A stretch of DNA of 64,000 bases from Limnohabitans curvus (GCF_003063475.1 NZ_NESP01000001.1:806001-870000); one strand, 5' to 3'; counted from the stretch's first letter, positions 34,774 through 45,892 are shown. Notes: a model not told the origin generated them from the sequence alone. Numbers and translations: made by a program.

Positions 34774-35703
34774 TCAAGCCCTGTCTGCCACGCGCTCACC
34801 CAACAAGCCTGAAGGACGCAACGTGAGCGTGATGATCAACACAACGAACGCCAAGATGTCGGTGTAGTGGCTGCCCAGCACACCGCCGGTCAGCTCGCCC
34901 AAGTAACCAGAGCCAATCGACTCAATCAAGCCCAGCAGCAAGCCGCCCACCACCGCGCCGCCCAAATTGCCAATACCGCCAAACACCGCAGCGGTGAAGG
35001 CTTTGAGGCCAGGTAAGAAACCCATGGCATGGTGCGCGGTGCCGTAGTTCATGGCCCACATCACACCGGCAATGGTGGCCAACACCGCGCCGATGATGAA
35101 GGTGGCAGAAATCACCACATCGGGCTTGACGCCCATGAGGCTGGCCACGCGAGGGTTCTCAGCTGTGGCGCGCATGGCGCGGCCTAACTTGGTGCGATTC
35201 ACCAACCAAGACAACACGGCTAAGGCCACAGCCGTGAGGCCCAAGATCATCAACTGCGTGGGCGTGATGACCGCCTCGCCAATTTCAAACGGCGTGGTCG
35301 GCAAGAGCGTGGGGAAGGGTTTGTAGTTGGGTTTCCACACAATCATGGCCAGCGTCTGCAACAAGATCGACATGCCAATCGCGGTGATGAGCGGGGCCAG
35401 CTTGGGCGCATTGCGCAGAGGGCGATACGCAATTTTTTCAATCGCGTAGTTCAATGCGGCGGCAGCGATAGACGCCAACACCATCGAGATGAGCAACAAC
35501 ACCCAACCCGGCGTGTCGGGCATGAGCGGCTGCAAAAGACCGATGACCGACCAGCTGCACAAGGCCCCAATCATCAACACCTCGCCATGCGCAAAGTTGA
35601 TCAGGTTGATGATGCCGTAGACCATGGTGTAGCCCAAAGCCACCAGCGCGTACATGCTGCCCAGCACCAAGCCATTGATGACTTGTTGTAGCAAGACGTC
35701 CAT
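34774..35703 (-). CDS. livH: Branched-chain amino acid ABC transporter permease LivH
   Basis: A 309-residue permease. It begins QQVINGLVLGSMYALVALGYTMVYGIINLINFAHGE (read across two helices), the standard LivH N-terminus. Later landmarks are GRAMRATAENPRVASLMGV, the EAA loop, and FGGIGNLGGAVVGGLLLG. About eight membrane helices are seen. It is the first liv gene and begins 3 bp after the rarA stop, so rarA and liv may share transcription. Confidence 0.95.
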   Translation of the reverse strand: MDVLLQQVINGLVLGSMYALVALGYTMVYGIINLINFAHGEVLMIGALCSWSVIGLLQPLMPDTPGWVLLLISMVLASIAAAALNYAIEKIAYRPLRNAPKLAPLITAIGMSILLQTLAMIVWKPNYKPFPTLLPTTPFEIGEAVITPTQLMILGLTAVALAVLSWLVNRTKLGRAMRATAENPRVASLMGVKPDVVISATFIIGAVLATIAGVMWAMNYGTAHHAMGFLPGLKAFTAAVFGGIGNLGGAVVGGLLLGLIESIGSGYLGELTGGVLGSHYTDILAFVVLIITLTLRPSGLLGERVADRA

Positions 35704-35706
35704 TTG

Positions 35707-36996
35707 TTATTTACCTGCTTGTTTGTTTTTGTCGCGCAAGTGGCGCAACTTGTCGGCGATTTTGATCTCTAAACCACGCTCGACAGGGCGGTAGAAGCCC
35801 GTAGTTTCTAAGCCTTCAGGCATGTAGTTTTCGCCCGCGGCAAAGCCGTCCTCTTCGTCGTGCGCGTAACGGTAACCCTTGCCCCAGTCCATGTCTTTCA
35901 TCATCTTGGTCGGCGCATTGCGCAGGTGCATGGGCACGGGGCGCGTGCCGTCTTTTTTGATGAGGGCTTTGGCTTCGTTGTAGGCCTTGTACACAGCATT
36001 CGACTTGGGTGCGACGGCCAAATACACCACGCACTCGGCCAAGGCCAACTCGCCCTCGGGCGAGCCCAGGCGCTCGTACACCTCGGCTGCATCCAGCGCC
36101 AAACGCAAAGCGCGTGGATCGGCCAAACCAATGTCTTCGGCGGCCATGCGAATCAAACGGCGCGCCATGTATTTGGGCTCAGCCCCGCCATCGAGCATGC
36201 GCACCAGCCAATACAAAGCGGCATCCGGATCAGAGCCGCGCACCGATTTGTGCAAGGCGCTGATGGTGTCGTAAAACTGTTCGCCACCTTTGTCGTAGCG
36301 GCGCATGCGCTCGCCCAACACGCGCATCAGCCATGCGTCGTTGATTTCTTCGAGCTTCTCGCGGTTGGCCGCGACCGATAAGGTCTCAAGCGTGTTGAGC
36401 AATCGACGCGCATCGCCATCGGCATAGGCAATCAGTCGCTCTAGGGCTGCGTCTTCCAACGCAGGCACCGCGCCAATGGCTTGTGCTTTGGCAATGATTT
36501 GCGTGAGGTCGTCCACGCTGAGCGACTGCAGCACGTACACCGCAGCGCGCGAGAGCAAGGCCGAGTTCACCTCGAACGACGGGTTCTCAGTGGTCGCACC
36601 AATGAAGGTGAACAAGCCCGATTCGACATGCGGCAAAAACGCGTCTTGCTGACTTTTGTTGAAGCGGTGCACCTCGTCCACAAACATGATGGTACGTTTG
36701 GGGTCGAGTGAGTCACGGGCCGCGATGGCCAACTCCACCGATTCGCGAATTTCTTTCACGCCGCCCAACACGGCGCTGATGGACAGAAACTGCGCATCAA
36801 ACGCATCGGCCATCAAACGGGCGATGGTGGTTTTGCCCACACCGGGCGGGCCCCACAAAATGCAGCTGTGCGGTTGACCTGACTCAAACGCCACCCGCAA
36901 GGCCATGCCTTCGCCCAGCAAATGCTGCTGACCAATGACGTCGCCCAGCGTGCGTGGGCGCAGGCGTTCGGCGAGGGGAATGTGGGTGGAGGACAC
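35707..36996 (-). CDS. rarA: Replication-associated recombination protein A (AAA+ ATPase)
   Basis: Acts at stalled replication forks with SSB and recombination proteins. The protein is 429 residues from a GTG at 36996, placing PLAERLRPRTLGDVIGQQHLL at the N-terminus as in homologues. A TTG at 37062 is not favoured. Walker A is GPPGVGKTTIARLMA, Walker B is MFVDEVHRFNKSQQDAFLP, sensor 1 is FIGATTENPSF, and the RarA-specific C-terminal tetramer domain contains YKAYNEAKALI and MKDMDWGKGYRYAHD. It sits in the ftsK-lolA-rarA order typical of beta- and gammaproteobacteria, here with mug between. Confidence 0.95.
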   Translation of the reverse strand: MSSTHIPLAERLRPRTLGDVIGQQHLLGEGMALRVAFESGQPHSCILWGPPGVGKTTIARLMADAFDAQFLSISAVLGGVKEIRESVELAIAARDSLDPKRTIMFVDEVHRFNKSQQDAFLPHVESGLFTFIGATTENPSFEVNSALLSRAAVYVLQSLSVDDLTQIIAKAQAIGAVPALEDAALERLIAYADGDARRLLNTLETLSVAANREKLEEINDAWLMRVLGERMRRYDKGGEQFYDTISALHKSVRGSDPDAALYWLVRMLDGGAEPKYMARRLIRMAAEDIGLADPRALRLALDAAEVYERLGSPEGELALAECVVYLAVAPKSNAVYKAYNEAKALIKKDGTRPVPMHLRNAPTKMMKDMDWGKGYRYAHDEEDGFAAGENYMPEGLETTGFYRPVERGLEIKIADKLRHLRDKNKQAGK

Positions 36997-37070
36997 GCTT
37001 AAAAAGGCTTTGATTTGTACAAGCTGTGAGTGTAGCGAAGGGCCAGCAACGCTGGACTTCAAGCGGCCAT

Positions 37071-37589
37071 TCAGCGCAGCAAGCCCGCCGCGTCAAACAC
37101 CTCACGCCAAGCCTCTAACTTGCGTGCCAACGTCCAGCTCGCATTCGCGGGGCTGGTGGACGGCAAACGATGCACGGGCAAGCCCAAAGCGCGGGTGAGC
37201 TTGGCGTGTTTGAAGCTCTCACCGCCGTTGTGCGCAATCGCCACCAACGCGGGACAACGTATGCGCAGGCTTTGCAAGTCATTGGGCTGTGCGTTTTGGA
37301 TGTTGGCGTCTAGGCTGCCCTCGCGCTCGCAGGCGGCGTACACATCCCACAAGCCCACGCCTTGGCTGAGCAACCACTGCGCACGTTCGGCATAGGGCGT
37401 GGCCAGCACGTCTGCGGCATGGGGCGACAACAGCGTGCCCATGATTTTCCAAAACTGGTTTTGTGGGTGGCCGTAATACTGCTGCGCACGCAGCGAGGCC
37501 ACGCCCGGAAAACTACCCAACACCACCAAGCGTGTGTTGGCGTCCAGCAAAGGCGGCAAGCCTTGCAACACGGGCGTGGCCTGTGTCAT
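37071..37589 (-). CDS. DNA-deoxyinosine glycosylase / Mug-like uracil-DNA glycosylase superfamily protein
   Basis: A 172-residue base-excision enzyme fold. Motif 1 is VLGSFPGVASLRAQQYYGHPQNQFW near residue 24 (key part GSFPG and the Tyr/Asn-bearing HPQNQFW). The distal loop is RLPSTSPANASWT near residue 142, where the usual HPS/T intercalating motif is replaced by PSTSPAN, as in the deoxyinosine glycosylase (family 6) group. It lies between lolA (8 bp) and rarA. Substrate preference (hypoxanthine versus uracil) is inferred from the family. Confidence 0.85.
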   Translation of the reverse strand: MTQATPVLQGLPPLLDANTRLVVLGSFPGVASLRAQQYYGHPQNQFWKIMGTLLSPHAADVLATPYAERAQWLLSQGVGLWDVYAACEREGSLDANIQNAQPNDLQSLRIRCPALVAIAHNGGESFKHAKLTRALGLPVHRLPSTSPANASWTLARKLEAWREVFDAAGLLR

Positions 37590-37597
37590 ATGGACGC

Positions 37598-38308
37598 TTA
37601 AGGACGAATGACGCTCACGCCTTTAGGCGTCACAAAGTTGAACTGCGCTGCGCCGAGGTTGGCAGGGTTCACTTCAAAACGCTCAAAGCTGAGCACCGAA
37701 CGCTGCCCCATGGCATCAAAAATTTCGAGTTTACCGAGACTCACTTGCACACCATCGACACGCAAACCCATGCGCACCGATTGGATGGTGCTCTCGCGGT
37801 TTTTGGGCGTGGCCTGCACCCACTGCAAACCATCAGCGTCTGGCTGGGCGTCTAGCGTGAACTCTTTTTGCAAGGCGCTCAAATCCGCCGCCGTGGCCAC
37901 CAAAGCGGCAGGTGTGCTGCCTAAGGCTTGCGTTTGTTTGCGCGCCGTCACTTGCTCTAGGTCGGCGTCGTACAACCACAGAGTTTGACCATCGGCCACG
38001 ATGACTTGCGGAAACGGTTTGACGTAATCAAAACGAAAACGTGTGGGACGCACAAATGAAAACTGGCCCGTCGATGTTTTGCTGCGCACCGTGGTCTGAC
38101 CTGCTTTGGCCGGCGAAGTAACGACTTGTGTGAAATCGGCACGGCCACTTTTGGTGGATTTCAAAAACGATTCCAGCGTGTCCAAGCTGCTGGCAGACGC
38201 AACACCTGCGCTCAGCGCTGCGATGGCCAAGCCAGCGCCAGCTCCACGCATGGCGCGATTCACAAAAGCTGAAACCTTGCTCAAACTTTGCTCAGCATTT
38301 TTATTCAT
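37598..38308 (-). CDS. lolA: Outer-membrane lipoprotein carrier protein
   Basis: A 236-residue periplasmic chaperone that ferries lipoproteins from LolCDE to LolB. The N-terminus is unusually long before the signal core ([17 protein letters not shown], about 22-38). The mature part starts [22 protein letters not shown], followed by [35 protein letters not shown] (read in pieces), which is diagnostic. The ATG at 38308 lies inside the ftsK 3' end (8-bp overlap), implying coupling. An upstream in-frame start at 38341 is possible but lies further into ftsK. Confidence 0.93.
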   Translation of the reverse strand: MNKNAEQSLSKVSAFVNRAMRGAGAGLAIAALSAGVASASSLDTLESFLKSTKSGRADFTQVVTSPAKAGQTTVRSKTSTGQFSFVRPTRFRFDYVKPFPQVIVADGQTLWLYDADLEQVTARKQTQALGSTPAALVATAADLSALQKEFTLDAQPDADGLQWVQATPKNRESTIQSVRMGLRVDGVQVSLGKLEIFDAMGQRSVLSFERFEVNPANLGAAQFNFVTPKGVSVIRP

Positions 38309-40652
38309 CACGCTTGGGCACCAAAATTTCACGCTGGCCATTGCTGCTCATGGCGCTGACCATGCCGGCCTTTTCCATGTCTTCCACCAAGCGTGCGGCG
38401 CGGTTGTAACCAATCTTCAAGTGGCGTTGCACCAGTGAGATGCTGGCCTTGCGGTTTTTCAGCACCACTTCAACAGCTTGGTCATACATCGGGTCTTTTT
38501 CGGCCGCGACATCACCAAACAAATCGGGGCCTGAGGCATTGCCGTCGCCATCGACCGTGCCGCCTTCCAGCACGCCGTCGATGTAGTCGGGCTCGCCTTG
38601 GCTCTTCAAGTAGTTCACCACGCGGTGCACTTCTTCGTCGCTCACAAACGCACCGTGCACACGCACGGGAAAACCTGTACCACTGGCCATGTACAACATA
38701 TCGCCCATGCCCAACAGTGCTTCAGCACCCATTTGGTCAAGGATGGTGCGGCTGTCAATTTTGGAACCCACCGAGAACGCGATACGCGTGGGAATGTTGG
38801 CTTTGATCAGACCGGTAATCACGTCCACGCTAGGACGCTGTGTGGCCAAAATCAAGTGGATACCGGCAGCACGCGCCTTTTGAGCGAGACGTGCAATCAA
38901 CTCTTCAATCTTCTTGCCCACCACCATCATCAAATCGGCCAACTCATCAATCACCACCACGATGTGCGGCAAGCGTTGCAAGGGCTCGGGCTGATCGGGC
39001 GTCAAGCTGAAGGGGTTGTAGATGAACTCTTCGCGCGACGCGGCTTCGTCAATCTTGGCGTTGTATCCGGCGAGGTTACGCACACCCAACTTACTCATGA
39101 GCTTGTAGCGTTTTTCCATTTCGCCCACGCACCAGTTCAGGCCATGTGCGGCTTGGCGCATGTCGGTCACCACAGGGGCCAGCAAGTGCGGAATGCCTTC
39201 GTAAACCGACATCTCCAACATCTTGGGGTCGATCATCAGCAAGCGCACATCGCGGGCTTCGGCCTTGTAGAGCAAGGACAAAATCATGGCGTTGATACCC
39301 ACCGATTTACCCGAGCCCGTGGTACCCGCCACCAGCACGTGAGGCATCTTGGCCAAGTCGGCCACGATGGGGTTGCCCACAATGTCTTTGCCCAAGCCCA
39401 TGGTGAGCATGGACTTGGATTCGTTGTACACGTCCGAGCCCAAAATTTCGCTCAAGCGGATGGACTGACGCTTGGCGTTGGGCAACTCCAGCGCCATGTA
39501 ATTTTTGCCGGGGATAGTTTCGACCACGCGGATCGACACCAGCGAGAGCGAACGCGCCAAGTCTTTGGCGAGGTTCAACACTTGCGAACCCTTCACGCCT
39601 GTGGCGGGTTCAATCTCGTAACGGGTGATCACAGGGCCGGGCGACGCTGCCACCACACGCACTTCGACGCCGAAGTCTTTGAGTTTTTTCTCAATCATGC
39701 GGCTGGTCATTTCCAGCGTTTCGGGGGCGACGGTGTCTTGGCGAATCAGCGGGTCGTCCAGCAAGTCAACTTGCGGCAAGCGTGAGTCGGTGGCCGCGTC
39801 GGTGAACAAGGTCTTTTGGCGCTCTTTGGCCACACGTGCGCTCTTGGGCACTTCAATCACTTCGGGCTCGATGTGCACGGTGATGGGCGGATGCTCTTTG
39901 ATTTCCACACGCTCTTCAAACACCACTTCTTCGCGCTCGCGGGCGGCCACCAAGCCGTAGGCCACGTCTTCTTCGCGCTCGCGGCGCTCGCGCCATTTCT
40001 CGTACATGCCGTCTAGCAAAGCACCCATGTTTTCAGCGGTTTGTCCCCATGAAAAGCGGAACACCCACGAGGCACCGACCACACCAAACACAATGAAAAT
40101 CAAACCGGAGCCATTGAAACCCAACCAGTTCAAGCTGGATGGGCCCACCAAGTAACCCAACACACCGCCGCTGCTGTGGCCGGGCAAACGGTCTTCAAAG
40201 CGGTACATGCGCGTCCACTCCAAACCCGTGCTGGAAATCAACAGCAAAGCCAAACCTGCCCAAAACGCAAAGCGCGTGTAGCGCCAGCCGGTATGTTCAG
40301 GCTGTGGCTCGTCTTCGTCGCGCAAGCGATTGGCCAATGCAGCCAACCAAGCCGCCAGGGCGGCGACATAGCACCACCACACCGAATAGCCCAGCAAGAA
40401 AAAGCTCAAGTCGCCGAACAACGCGCCCAAGCGACCACCAAAGTTGCGCACGGTGGTGCCCGAACCCGACGTGGTCCACGCAGGGTCAAGCGGCGAATGG
40501 GTCAGCAGCGCCAGCAGCCAAAAAGTCATGAACACAAAGCCAGCCGTCAGCGCAATTTCTTGCGCGAAGCGGCGAAAACCTGTGGGCTTGTGGTCCGCGT
40601 CGGCAGCAGAGGCGCGCGGGTCATTCTTTAATGTATTGAGCGAGTAAGTCAT
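38301..40652 (-). CDS. ftsK: DNA translocase FtsK
   Basis: Septal DNA pump for chromosome dimer resolution and terminus segregation, 783 residues. Four membrane helices occupy about 35-205. The linker is short and charged (about 210-300). The alpha/beta motor has Walker [15 protein letters not shown] near residue 445, Walker [15 protein letters not shown] and the RecA-fold motif [19 protein letters not shown]. The gamma winged-helix domain, which reads KOPS, ends the protein ([32 protein letters not shown]). It is divergent from trxB and heads the leftward block with lolA. Confidence 0.97.
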   Translation of the reverse strand: MTYSLNTLKNDPRASAADADHKPTGFRRFAQEIALTAGFVFMTFWLLALLTHSPLDPAWTTSGSGTTVRNFGGRLGALFGDLSFFLLGYSVWWCYVAALAAWLAALANRLRDEDEPQPEHTGWRYTRFAFWAGLALLLISSTGLEWTRMYRFEDRLPGHSSGGVLGYLVGPSSLNWLGFNGSGLIFIVFGVVGASWVFRFSWGQTAENMGALLDGMYEKWRERREREEDVAYGLVAAREREEVVFEERVEIKEHPPITVHIEPEVIEVPKSARVAKERQKTLFTDAATDSRLPQVDLLDDPLIRQDTVAPETLEMTSRMIEKKLKDFGVEVRVVAASPGPVITRYEIEPATGVKGSQVLNLAKDLARSLSLVSIRVVETIPGKNYMALELPNAKRQSIRLSEILGSDVYNESKSMLTMGLGKDIVGNPIVADLAKMPHVLVAGTTGSGKSVGINAMILSLLYKAEARDVRLLMIDPKMLEMSVYEGIPHLLAPVVTDMRQAAHGLNWCVGEMEKRYKLMSKLGVRNLAGYNAKIDEAASREEFIYNPFSLTPDQPEPLQRLPHIVVVIDELADLMMVVGKKIEELIARLAQKARAAGIHLILATQRPSVDVITGLIKANIPTRIAFSVGSKIDSRTILDQMGAEALLGMGDMLYMASGTGFPVRVHGAFVSDEEVHRVVNYLKSQGEPDYIDGVLEGGTVDGDGNASGPDLFGDVAAEKDPMYDQAVEVVLKNRKASISLVQRHLKIGYNRAARLVEDMEKAGMVSAMSSNGQREILVPKRDE

Positions 40653-40702
40653 GTCTAGAGGGAGAGCTTACCCGAGCGGCAACCACACGCCGTCAGGGGT
40701 AA

Positions 40703-41713
<1,011 letters not shown>

Positions 41714-41828
41714 AAGACGCTACAATCTCAGGCTTTGCTGAATTCAGCGAAGAAGATGGGTTACCGCCACCCTTTTTGGCGAGGTGAGGCGCTCGTGGGA
41801 ACGACCGCCGTTGATATGGAGTGTCCAC

Positions 41829-42062
41829 ATGGCACGCGTATGTGAAGTAACGGGCAAAGGCCCAATGTCTGGGAACAATGTTTCCCACGCGAACAACAAA
41901 ACAAAACGCCGTTTTTTGCCTAACCTGCAATACCGCCGTTTCTGGGTAGAGACTGAAAACCGTTGGGTTCGCTTGCGCGTCTCTAGCGCAGCTCTGCGTT
42001 TGATCGACAAAAACGGCATCGACGCCGTGTTGGCTGACTTGCGTTCGCGCGGTCAAGCTTAA
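41829..42062 (+). CDS. rpmB: 50S ribosomal protein L28
   Basis: A 77-residue ribosomal protein starting [20 protein letters not shown], the invariant bacterial L28 N-terminus. It continues with [16 protein letters not shown] and ends in the usual [16 protein letters not shown] helix. The ATG at 41829 is set by alignment to this start, and the open frame upstream is not used. It pairs with rpmG 25 bp downstream. A TACAAT about 100 bp upstream could be part of its promoter. Confidence 0.98.
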   Translation: MARVCEVTGKGPMSGNNVSHANNKTKRRFLPNLQYRRFWVETENRWVRLRVSSAALRLIDKNGIDAVLADLRSRGQA

Positions 42063-42087
42063 TTCCAGTTACTGAAAGGACACGATC

Positions 42088-42258
42088 ATGGCATCCAAAG
42101 GCGGACGCGAAAAAATCAAGCTGGAATCGACAGCCGGCACAGGTCACTTCTACACGACCAGCAAAAACAAGAAAACAATGCCCGAGAAAATGTTGATCAT
42201 GAAATTTGATCCCAAAGCTCGCAAGCACGTTGAATACAAGGAAACCAAACTGAAGTAA
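42088..42258 (+). CDS. rpmG: 50S ribosomal protein L33
   Basis: A 56-residue protein: [20 protein letters not shown], then [15 protein letters not shown] and [18 protein letters not shown]. This is the standard zinc-free L33 form, with no CxxC pairs. GAAAGGA lies 8 bases before the ATG. It ends the rpmB-rpmG unit and is followed by a strong terminator. Confidence 0.98.
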   Translation: MASKGGREKIKLESTAGTGHFYTTSKNKKTMPEKMLIMKFDPKARKHVEYKETKLK

Positions 42259-42279
42259 TTCAGGCTGGACCTTATCAAG

Positions 42280-42309
42280 AACCCGCTCTCGCAAGATGGC
42301 GGGTTTTTT
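42280..42309 (+). terminator. Terminator of rpmB-rpmG
   Basis: AACCCGC pairs with GCGGGTT around a 12-base loop, followed by a T-run, 22 bp after the rpmG stop. Confidence 0.9.
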
Positions 42310-42328
42310 GTTGCCTGTACAAAGTTAC

Positions 42329-42358
42329 CCAAAAGAAAAGGCACCCGAAGGTGCCTTT
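42329..42358 (-). terminator. Terminator of the desaturase gene
   Basis: A 9-bp stem AAAGGCACC/GGTGCCTTT with a CGAA-type tetraloop. On the minus strand it is followed by TCTTTT, 20 bp past the desaturase stop. Confidence 0.85.
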
Positions 42359-42377
42359 GTCTTATTTGCAGAAGCGT

Positions 42378-43589
42378 TTATACGCGTGCAGCACGCAAGT
42401 GCATCGAGAACTCTTGCAAAGCAGCAATACCGCTGGTCTCAGCGCGTTTGCACCAAGCTTGCAGGTCTAGCGCCAGTTGCGCACGGTTGTGGTTGGTGTT
42501 GAGCCACAACTGACGTAACTCTTCACGCATCTTCACCATGGTGTCCACGTCAGGCAAGACAGCACGGGCTTGGGCCAGTTCACCCACCACGGCAGCTGGC
42601 ACTTTCTCAGCATCACGGTGCATCCAACGTTTGGCCGCCGCCAACACAGAGTCGGCAGGCAAAGTGGACATGCTGGACAACTCTTGGTTCATGGCCAAAC
42701 GCAGTTGACGGGCGTAATTGGCCATCACTTCGTAACGGTTGGCAATGACAGCTTCCAAAGTCTTTTCATCCGCCACAGGCTTGATGTCGCCAAAGGCCAA
42801 CTTAGGCACTGTTTTCTTCACAGTGGCCAAACCGCAAGTTTCCAAAATACGGATGTAGAGCCAGCCCAAGTCGAACTCGTAGGGCTTGACCGACAACTTG
42901 GCCGATGTGGGGTAGGTGTGGTGGTTGTTGTGCAACTCTTCGCCACCAATGATGATGCCCCATGGCGAAATATTGGTGCTGGCGTCTGGCGCCTCAAAGT
43001 TGCGATAACCCCAGTAATGGGCTGCACCGTTGATGATGCCAGCGGCAGTGACGGGAATCCACATCATCTGCACGGCCCAAACGGTCAAACCCAAAGCGCC
43101 GAACAAAGCCAAATCGATGACCAACATCAACGACACACCCAGCACAGAGTGTGGGGTGTAGACGTTGCGCTCGATCCAATCATTGGGTGTGCCATGGCCA
43201 AAGCGCTCGAGGGTTTCGAGGTTTTCAGCTTCTTTGCGGTACAGCTCCGCGCCCGTGAACAACACGGTTTTGATGCCGTGAATGTGTGGGCTGTGTGGGT
43301 CTTCCGCTTGCTCGCACTTGGCGTGGTGCTTGCGGTGAATCGATGTCCACTCTTTGGTCACTTGGGCGGTGGTGAGCCACAGCCAGAAGCGGAAGAAGTG
43401 GGCCGCAATCGGATGCAAGTCCAACGCGCGGTGCGCCGAGTGGCGGTGCAAATAAATGGTCACGCTGGCGATGGTGATGTGTGTGAGCACCATCGTGACG
43501 ATGAAGACTTGCCAGCCAGAAAAGTGCAGCAAGCCATAGCTCAGCCAGTTCAACGTGGCATCAAGCCAAGCCCAATTGGGTAACAACAT
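42378..43589 (-). CDS. Membrane fatty-acid (acyl-CoA-type) desaturase
   Basis: A 403-residue di-iron membrane enzyme introducing a cis double bond, probably delta-9, to keep membranes fluid. The three histidine boxes are visible: YLHRHSAHRA near residue 46, SIHRKHHAKC near 84, and LHNNHHTYP near 220. Hydrophobic segments flank the boxes. The C-terminal third (about 290-403) is a soluble helical extension (MANYARQLRLAMNQELS, KMREELRQLWLNTNHNR) as found in proteobacterial delta-9 desaturases. It is monocistronic with a clear terminator. Confidence 0.92.
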   Translation of the reverse strand: MLLPNWAWLDATLNWLSYGLLHFSGWQVFIVTMVLTHITIASVTIYLHRHSAHRALDLHPIAAHFFRFWLWLTTAQVTKEWTSIHRKHHAKCEQAEDPHSPHIHGIKTVLFTGAELYRKEAENLETLERFGHGTPNDWIERNVYTPHSVLGVSLMLVIDLALFGALGLTVWAVQMMWIPVTAAGIINGAAHYWGYRNFEAPDASTNISPWGIIIGGEELHNNHHTYPTSAKLSVKPYEFDLGWLYIRILETCGLATVKKTVPKLAFGDIKPVADEKTLEAVIANRYEVMANYARQLRLAMNQELSSMSTLPADSVLAAAKRWMHRDAEKVPAAVVGELAQARAVLPDVDTMVKMREELRQLWLNTNHNRAQLALDLQAWCKRAETSGIAALQEFSMHLRAARV

Positions 43590-43640
43590 GTCTATCTTTC
43601 AGTTTTATGAAAATAACCTTCAATTTTAGGGTTTAGGTGC

Positions 43641-44975
43641 TTATTTGGCTACCCAAACCGCGGCGAAGAAGCCGTCCGTGGCATGTAGATGGGGCCAAAG
43701 GCGCAAATACAAGCCGTCGGTTGTACAAAGCGAAGCGGCATTGGCTACTTTCAACTCAGTCAAGGTGTCGGCTGCTGACAACGGCACAAAGTTGGGATGG
43801 GCTGCGCTGAAGGCTTGGGCAATCGCCTCGTTTTCTTCGGGCAACACGCTGCACGTGGCATAAACCAAACGGCCACCCGACTTCACCAAGCGCGCGGCGC
43901 TGGCCAAGATGGAGGTTTGCTTGTTCGTCAGCTCTTGCACGGCCTTGGGCGACTGACGCCACTTCAGATCAGGGTTGCGGCGCAAGGTGCCTAAGCCCGA
44001 ACAAGGCGCATCCACCAACACGCGGTCGATCTTGCCGCTCAGGCGCTTCACGCGCTCGTCACGCTCGTGCGCAATGGCGGATGGATGAACGTTCGACAAC
44101 TTGCTACGCGCCAAGCGTGGCTTGAGTGATTCCAAGCGATGACCCGAGGTATCAAACGCATACAAGCGGCCAGTGCTGCGCATGGACGCGCCAATGGCCA
44201 GCGTTTTGCCGCCCGCGCCTGCGCAAAAGTCCACCACCATCTCGCCGCGCTTGGCGTCGAGCAACAAGGCCAACAACTGCGAGCCTTCGTCTTGCACTTC
44301 AATCGCGCCACGCGAAAACGCGTCAAGGCCCGACAAGGCCGGCTTGCCTTCAATGCGCAAGCCCCAAGGCGAAAACGGTGTGTCCACGGCCTTGATGCCG
44401 GCGAGCTTCAACTCGTGTTGCACATCGGCGCGTTTGTCGGTGAAGGTGTTCACGCGCAAGTCCAGCGGCGCACCGCCGTTGAGGCGTTCGACCAAAGGCC
44501 AGAAGCCCTCGCCCACTTGGGCCTTGAGCGGCTCCACCAGCCACTCGGGCATGTTGTGGCGATGGCGTTCCATCAGGTCGGCAGGGCTCACGGCTTCGCA
44601 GGCTTCGAGCCAGGCGGCTTCTTGTTTGTTGAGCGCGCTCATCAAAAAGTCGAGCGGGCTGTTGTTGGCGTGCTTGGCGCTTTTGGGGGCGTTGTTGGCA
44701 GGCGCTTGGTCTTTCAGATGCTGGGCAAAGCCGAGGATGGCCAAGCGGCGCTCTTTGGGGCCGGAGCCCGAAGGCGCAAAGTGGTCGAAGCGCAGTTTGT
44801 TGCGCAACACGTTGTAGGTGGTTTCGGCCAAGGCCGCACGCTCGCGCGGGCCGAAGGCATAGGTTTTACGGTAGTCACGGAAAAACTTAGACACCACTGC
44901 GTCGGCAGGATGGTCAAACTTCAAAGTGAGGCGAACAAGCTCAGTACAAGCTTCAAGAAGGGCTTTTGGATGCAT
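43641..44975 (-). CDS. 16S rRNA (cytosine-C5) methyltransferase, RsmB/NOL1/NOP2/Sun family
   Basis: A 444-residue SAM-dependent RNA m5C methyltransferase. An N-terminal NusB-like helical region (about 1-140) is followed by the PUA-like/ferredoxin part and the Rossmann domain: SAM motif I MVVDFCAGAGGKTLAIG near residue 255, motif IV DRVLVDAPCSGLGTLRRNPD with the releasing Cys, and motif VI RLVYATCSVLPEENE with the catalytic Cys. The family includes RsmB and RsmF. The N-terminal layout favours RsmB-like, but the partner fmt and trk genes usual for rsmB are absent, so the exact target base is open. Confidence 0.9.
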   Translation of the reverse strand: MHPKALLEACTELVRLTLKFDHPADAVVSKFFRDYRKTYAFGPRERAALAETTYNVLRNKLRFDHFAPSGSGPKERRLAILGFAQHLKDQAPANNAPKSAKHANNSPLDFLMSALNKQEAAWLEACEAVSPADLMERHRHNMPEWLVEPLKAQVGEGFWPLVERLNGGAPLDLRVNTFTDKRADVQHELKLAGIKAVDTPFSPWGLRIEGKPALSGLDAFSRGAIEVQDEGSQLLALLLDAKRGEMVVDFCAGAGGKTLAIGASMRSTGRLYAFDTSGHRLESLKPRLARSKLSNVHPSAIAHERDERVKRLSGKIDRVLVDAPCSGLGTLRRNPDLKWRQSPKAVQELTNKQTSILASAARLVKSGGRLVYATCSVLPEENEAIAQAFSAAHPNFVPLSAADTLTELKVANAASLCTTDGLYLRLWPHLHATDGFFAAVWVAK

Positions 44976-44995
44976 AGGGTGTATTGTCCCATCCT

Positions 44996-45232
44996 ATGAA
45001 CGACCAAGACCTCCCCCCATTGCAAGAAACCCCCATCGGCCTCTACCGCCACTACAAAGGTGGCCAATACGAGGTGATTGGCACAGCCCGCCACAGCGAA
45101 ACGCTAGAAGCCATGACCGTCTACCGCGCCCTCTACGGCGCGCACGGTCTGTGGGTGCGCCCTGCGGCAATGTTTAGCGAACAGGTGCTGATTGACGGCG
45201 TGATGCAAGCGCGTTTCGTGAAAACAAACTAA
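44996..45232 (+). CDS. DUF1653 domain protein
   Basis: A 78-residue protein with the compact DUF1653 signature: GLYRHYKGGQYEVIGTARHS, ETLEAMTVYRALYG and LWVRPAAMFSEQV. Function is not known, and related domains look like small SH3-like beta barrels. The ATG at 44996 was preferred over one four codons earlier because it begins the conserved region closely. It is divergent from the methyltransferase (20 bp apart) and 45 bp ahead of purN, so it may be co-transcribed with purN. Confidence 0.85.
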   Translation: MNDQDLPPLQETPIGLYRHYKGGQYEVIGTARHSETLEAMTVYRALYGAHGLWVRPAAMFSEQVLIDGVMQARFVKTN

Positions 45233-45277
45233 ACCTTGTATGCAGCGGTGTTTGCAGCCCCGCGATAATTCGCGGCA

Positions 45278-45868
45278 ATGAAAAACATCGTCATCTTGAT
45301 CTCTGGCGGCGGCTCCAACATGGCCGCCATCGTGCGCACTGCGCAAGCTCAAAACTGGGCCAAGCAATTCAACGCGCAGGTGAGCGCCGTCATCAGCAAC
45401 AAAGCCGACGCCAAAGGCTTGGTGTTTGCCAAAGAACACAGCATCGCCACGGCGGTCATTGACCACAAAGCCTTCGCCGACCAGCCCCAACCCCGCGAAG
45501 CCTTTGATGCTGCCTTGATGGCGGAAATCGACAAACACCAACCTCACCTCGTTGTGTTGGCAGGCTTCATGCGCATCCTCACCCCAGGCTTTGTGGCGAA
45601 CTACGAAGGCCGACTGCTCAACATCCACCCCTCGCTGCTGCCCGCCTTCCCCGGCCTGCACACGCATGAGCGCGCCATCGAAGCCGGCTGCAAATTTGCA
45701 GGAGCCACCGTACACCGCGTCACCGCCGAACTAGACCACGGCCCCATCCTCGCGCAGGCGATAGTGCCCGTGCTGCCCGACGACACCGCAGACACCTTGG
45801 CTGCGCGGGTGTTGACGCAGGAGCATTTGATTTATCCGAAGGCGGTGGCGGAGTTACTGGCGAAGTAA
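45278..45868 (+). CDS. purN: Phosphoribosylglycinamide formyltransferase
   Basis: Transfers a formyl group from 10-formyl-THF to GAR in purine synthesis. It has 196 residues. ILISGGGSNMAAIVR at the N-terminus binds the GAR phosphate. LVVLAGFMRILTP and LLNIHPSLLPAFPGLHTHERAI carry the catalytic Asn and His, and VHRVTAELDHGPILAQA carries the catalytic Asp. All are intact. Downstream, before the convergent HNH gene, there is a long inverted repeat. Confidence 0.97.
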   Translation: MKNIVILISGGGSNMAAIVRTAQAQNWAKQFNAQVSAVISNKADAKGLVFAKEHSIATAVIDHKAFADQPQPREAFDAALMAEIDKHQPHLVVLAGFMRILTPGFVANYEGRLLNIHPSLLPAFPGLHTHERAIEAGCKFAGATVHRVTAELDHGPILAQAIVPVLPDDTADTLAARVLTQEHLIYPKAVAELLAK

Positions 45869-45892
45869 ACAGACGGAGTGAAGAACCTCGTA

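Noticed and set aside
38598..39785. 395-codon plus-strand frame
   Set aside because: Antisense to the ftsK motor domain; no independent motifs or start signals.
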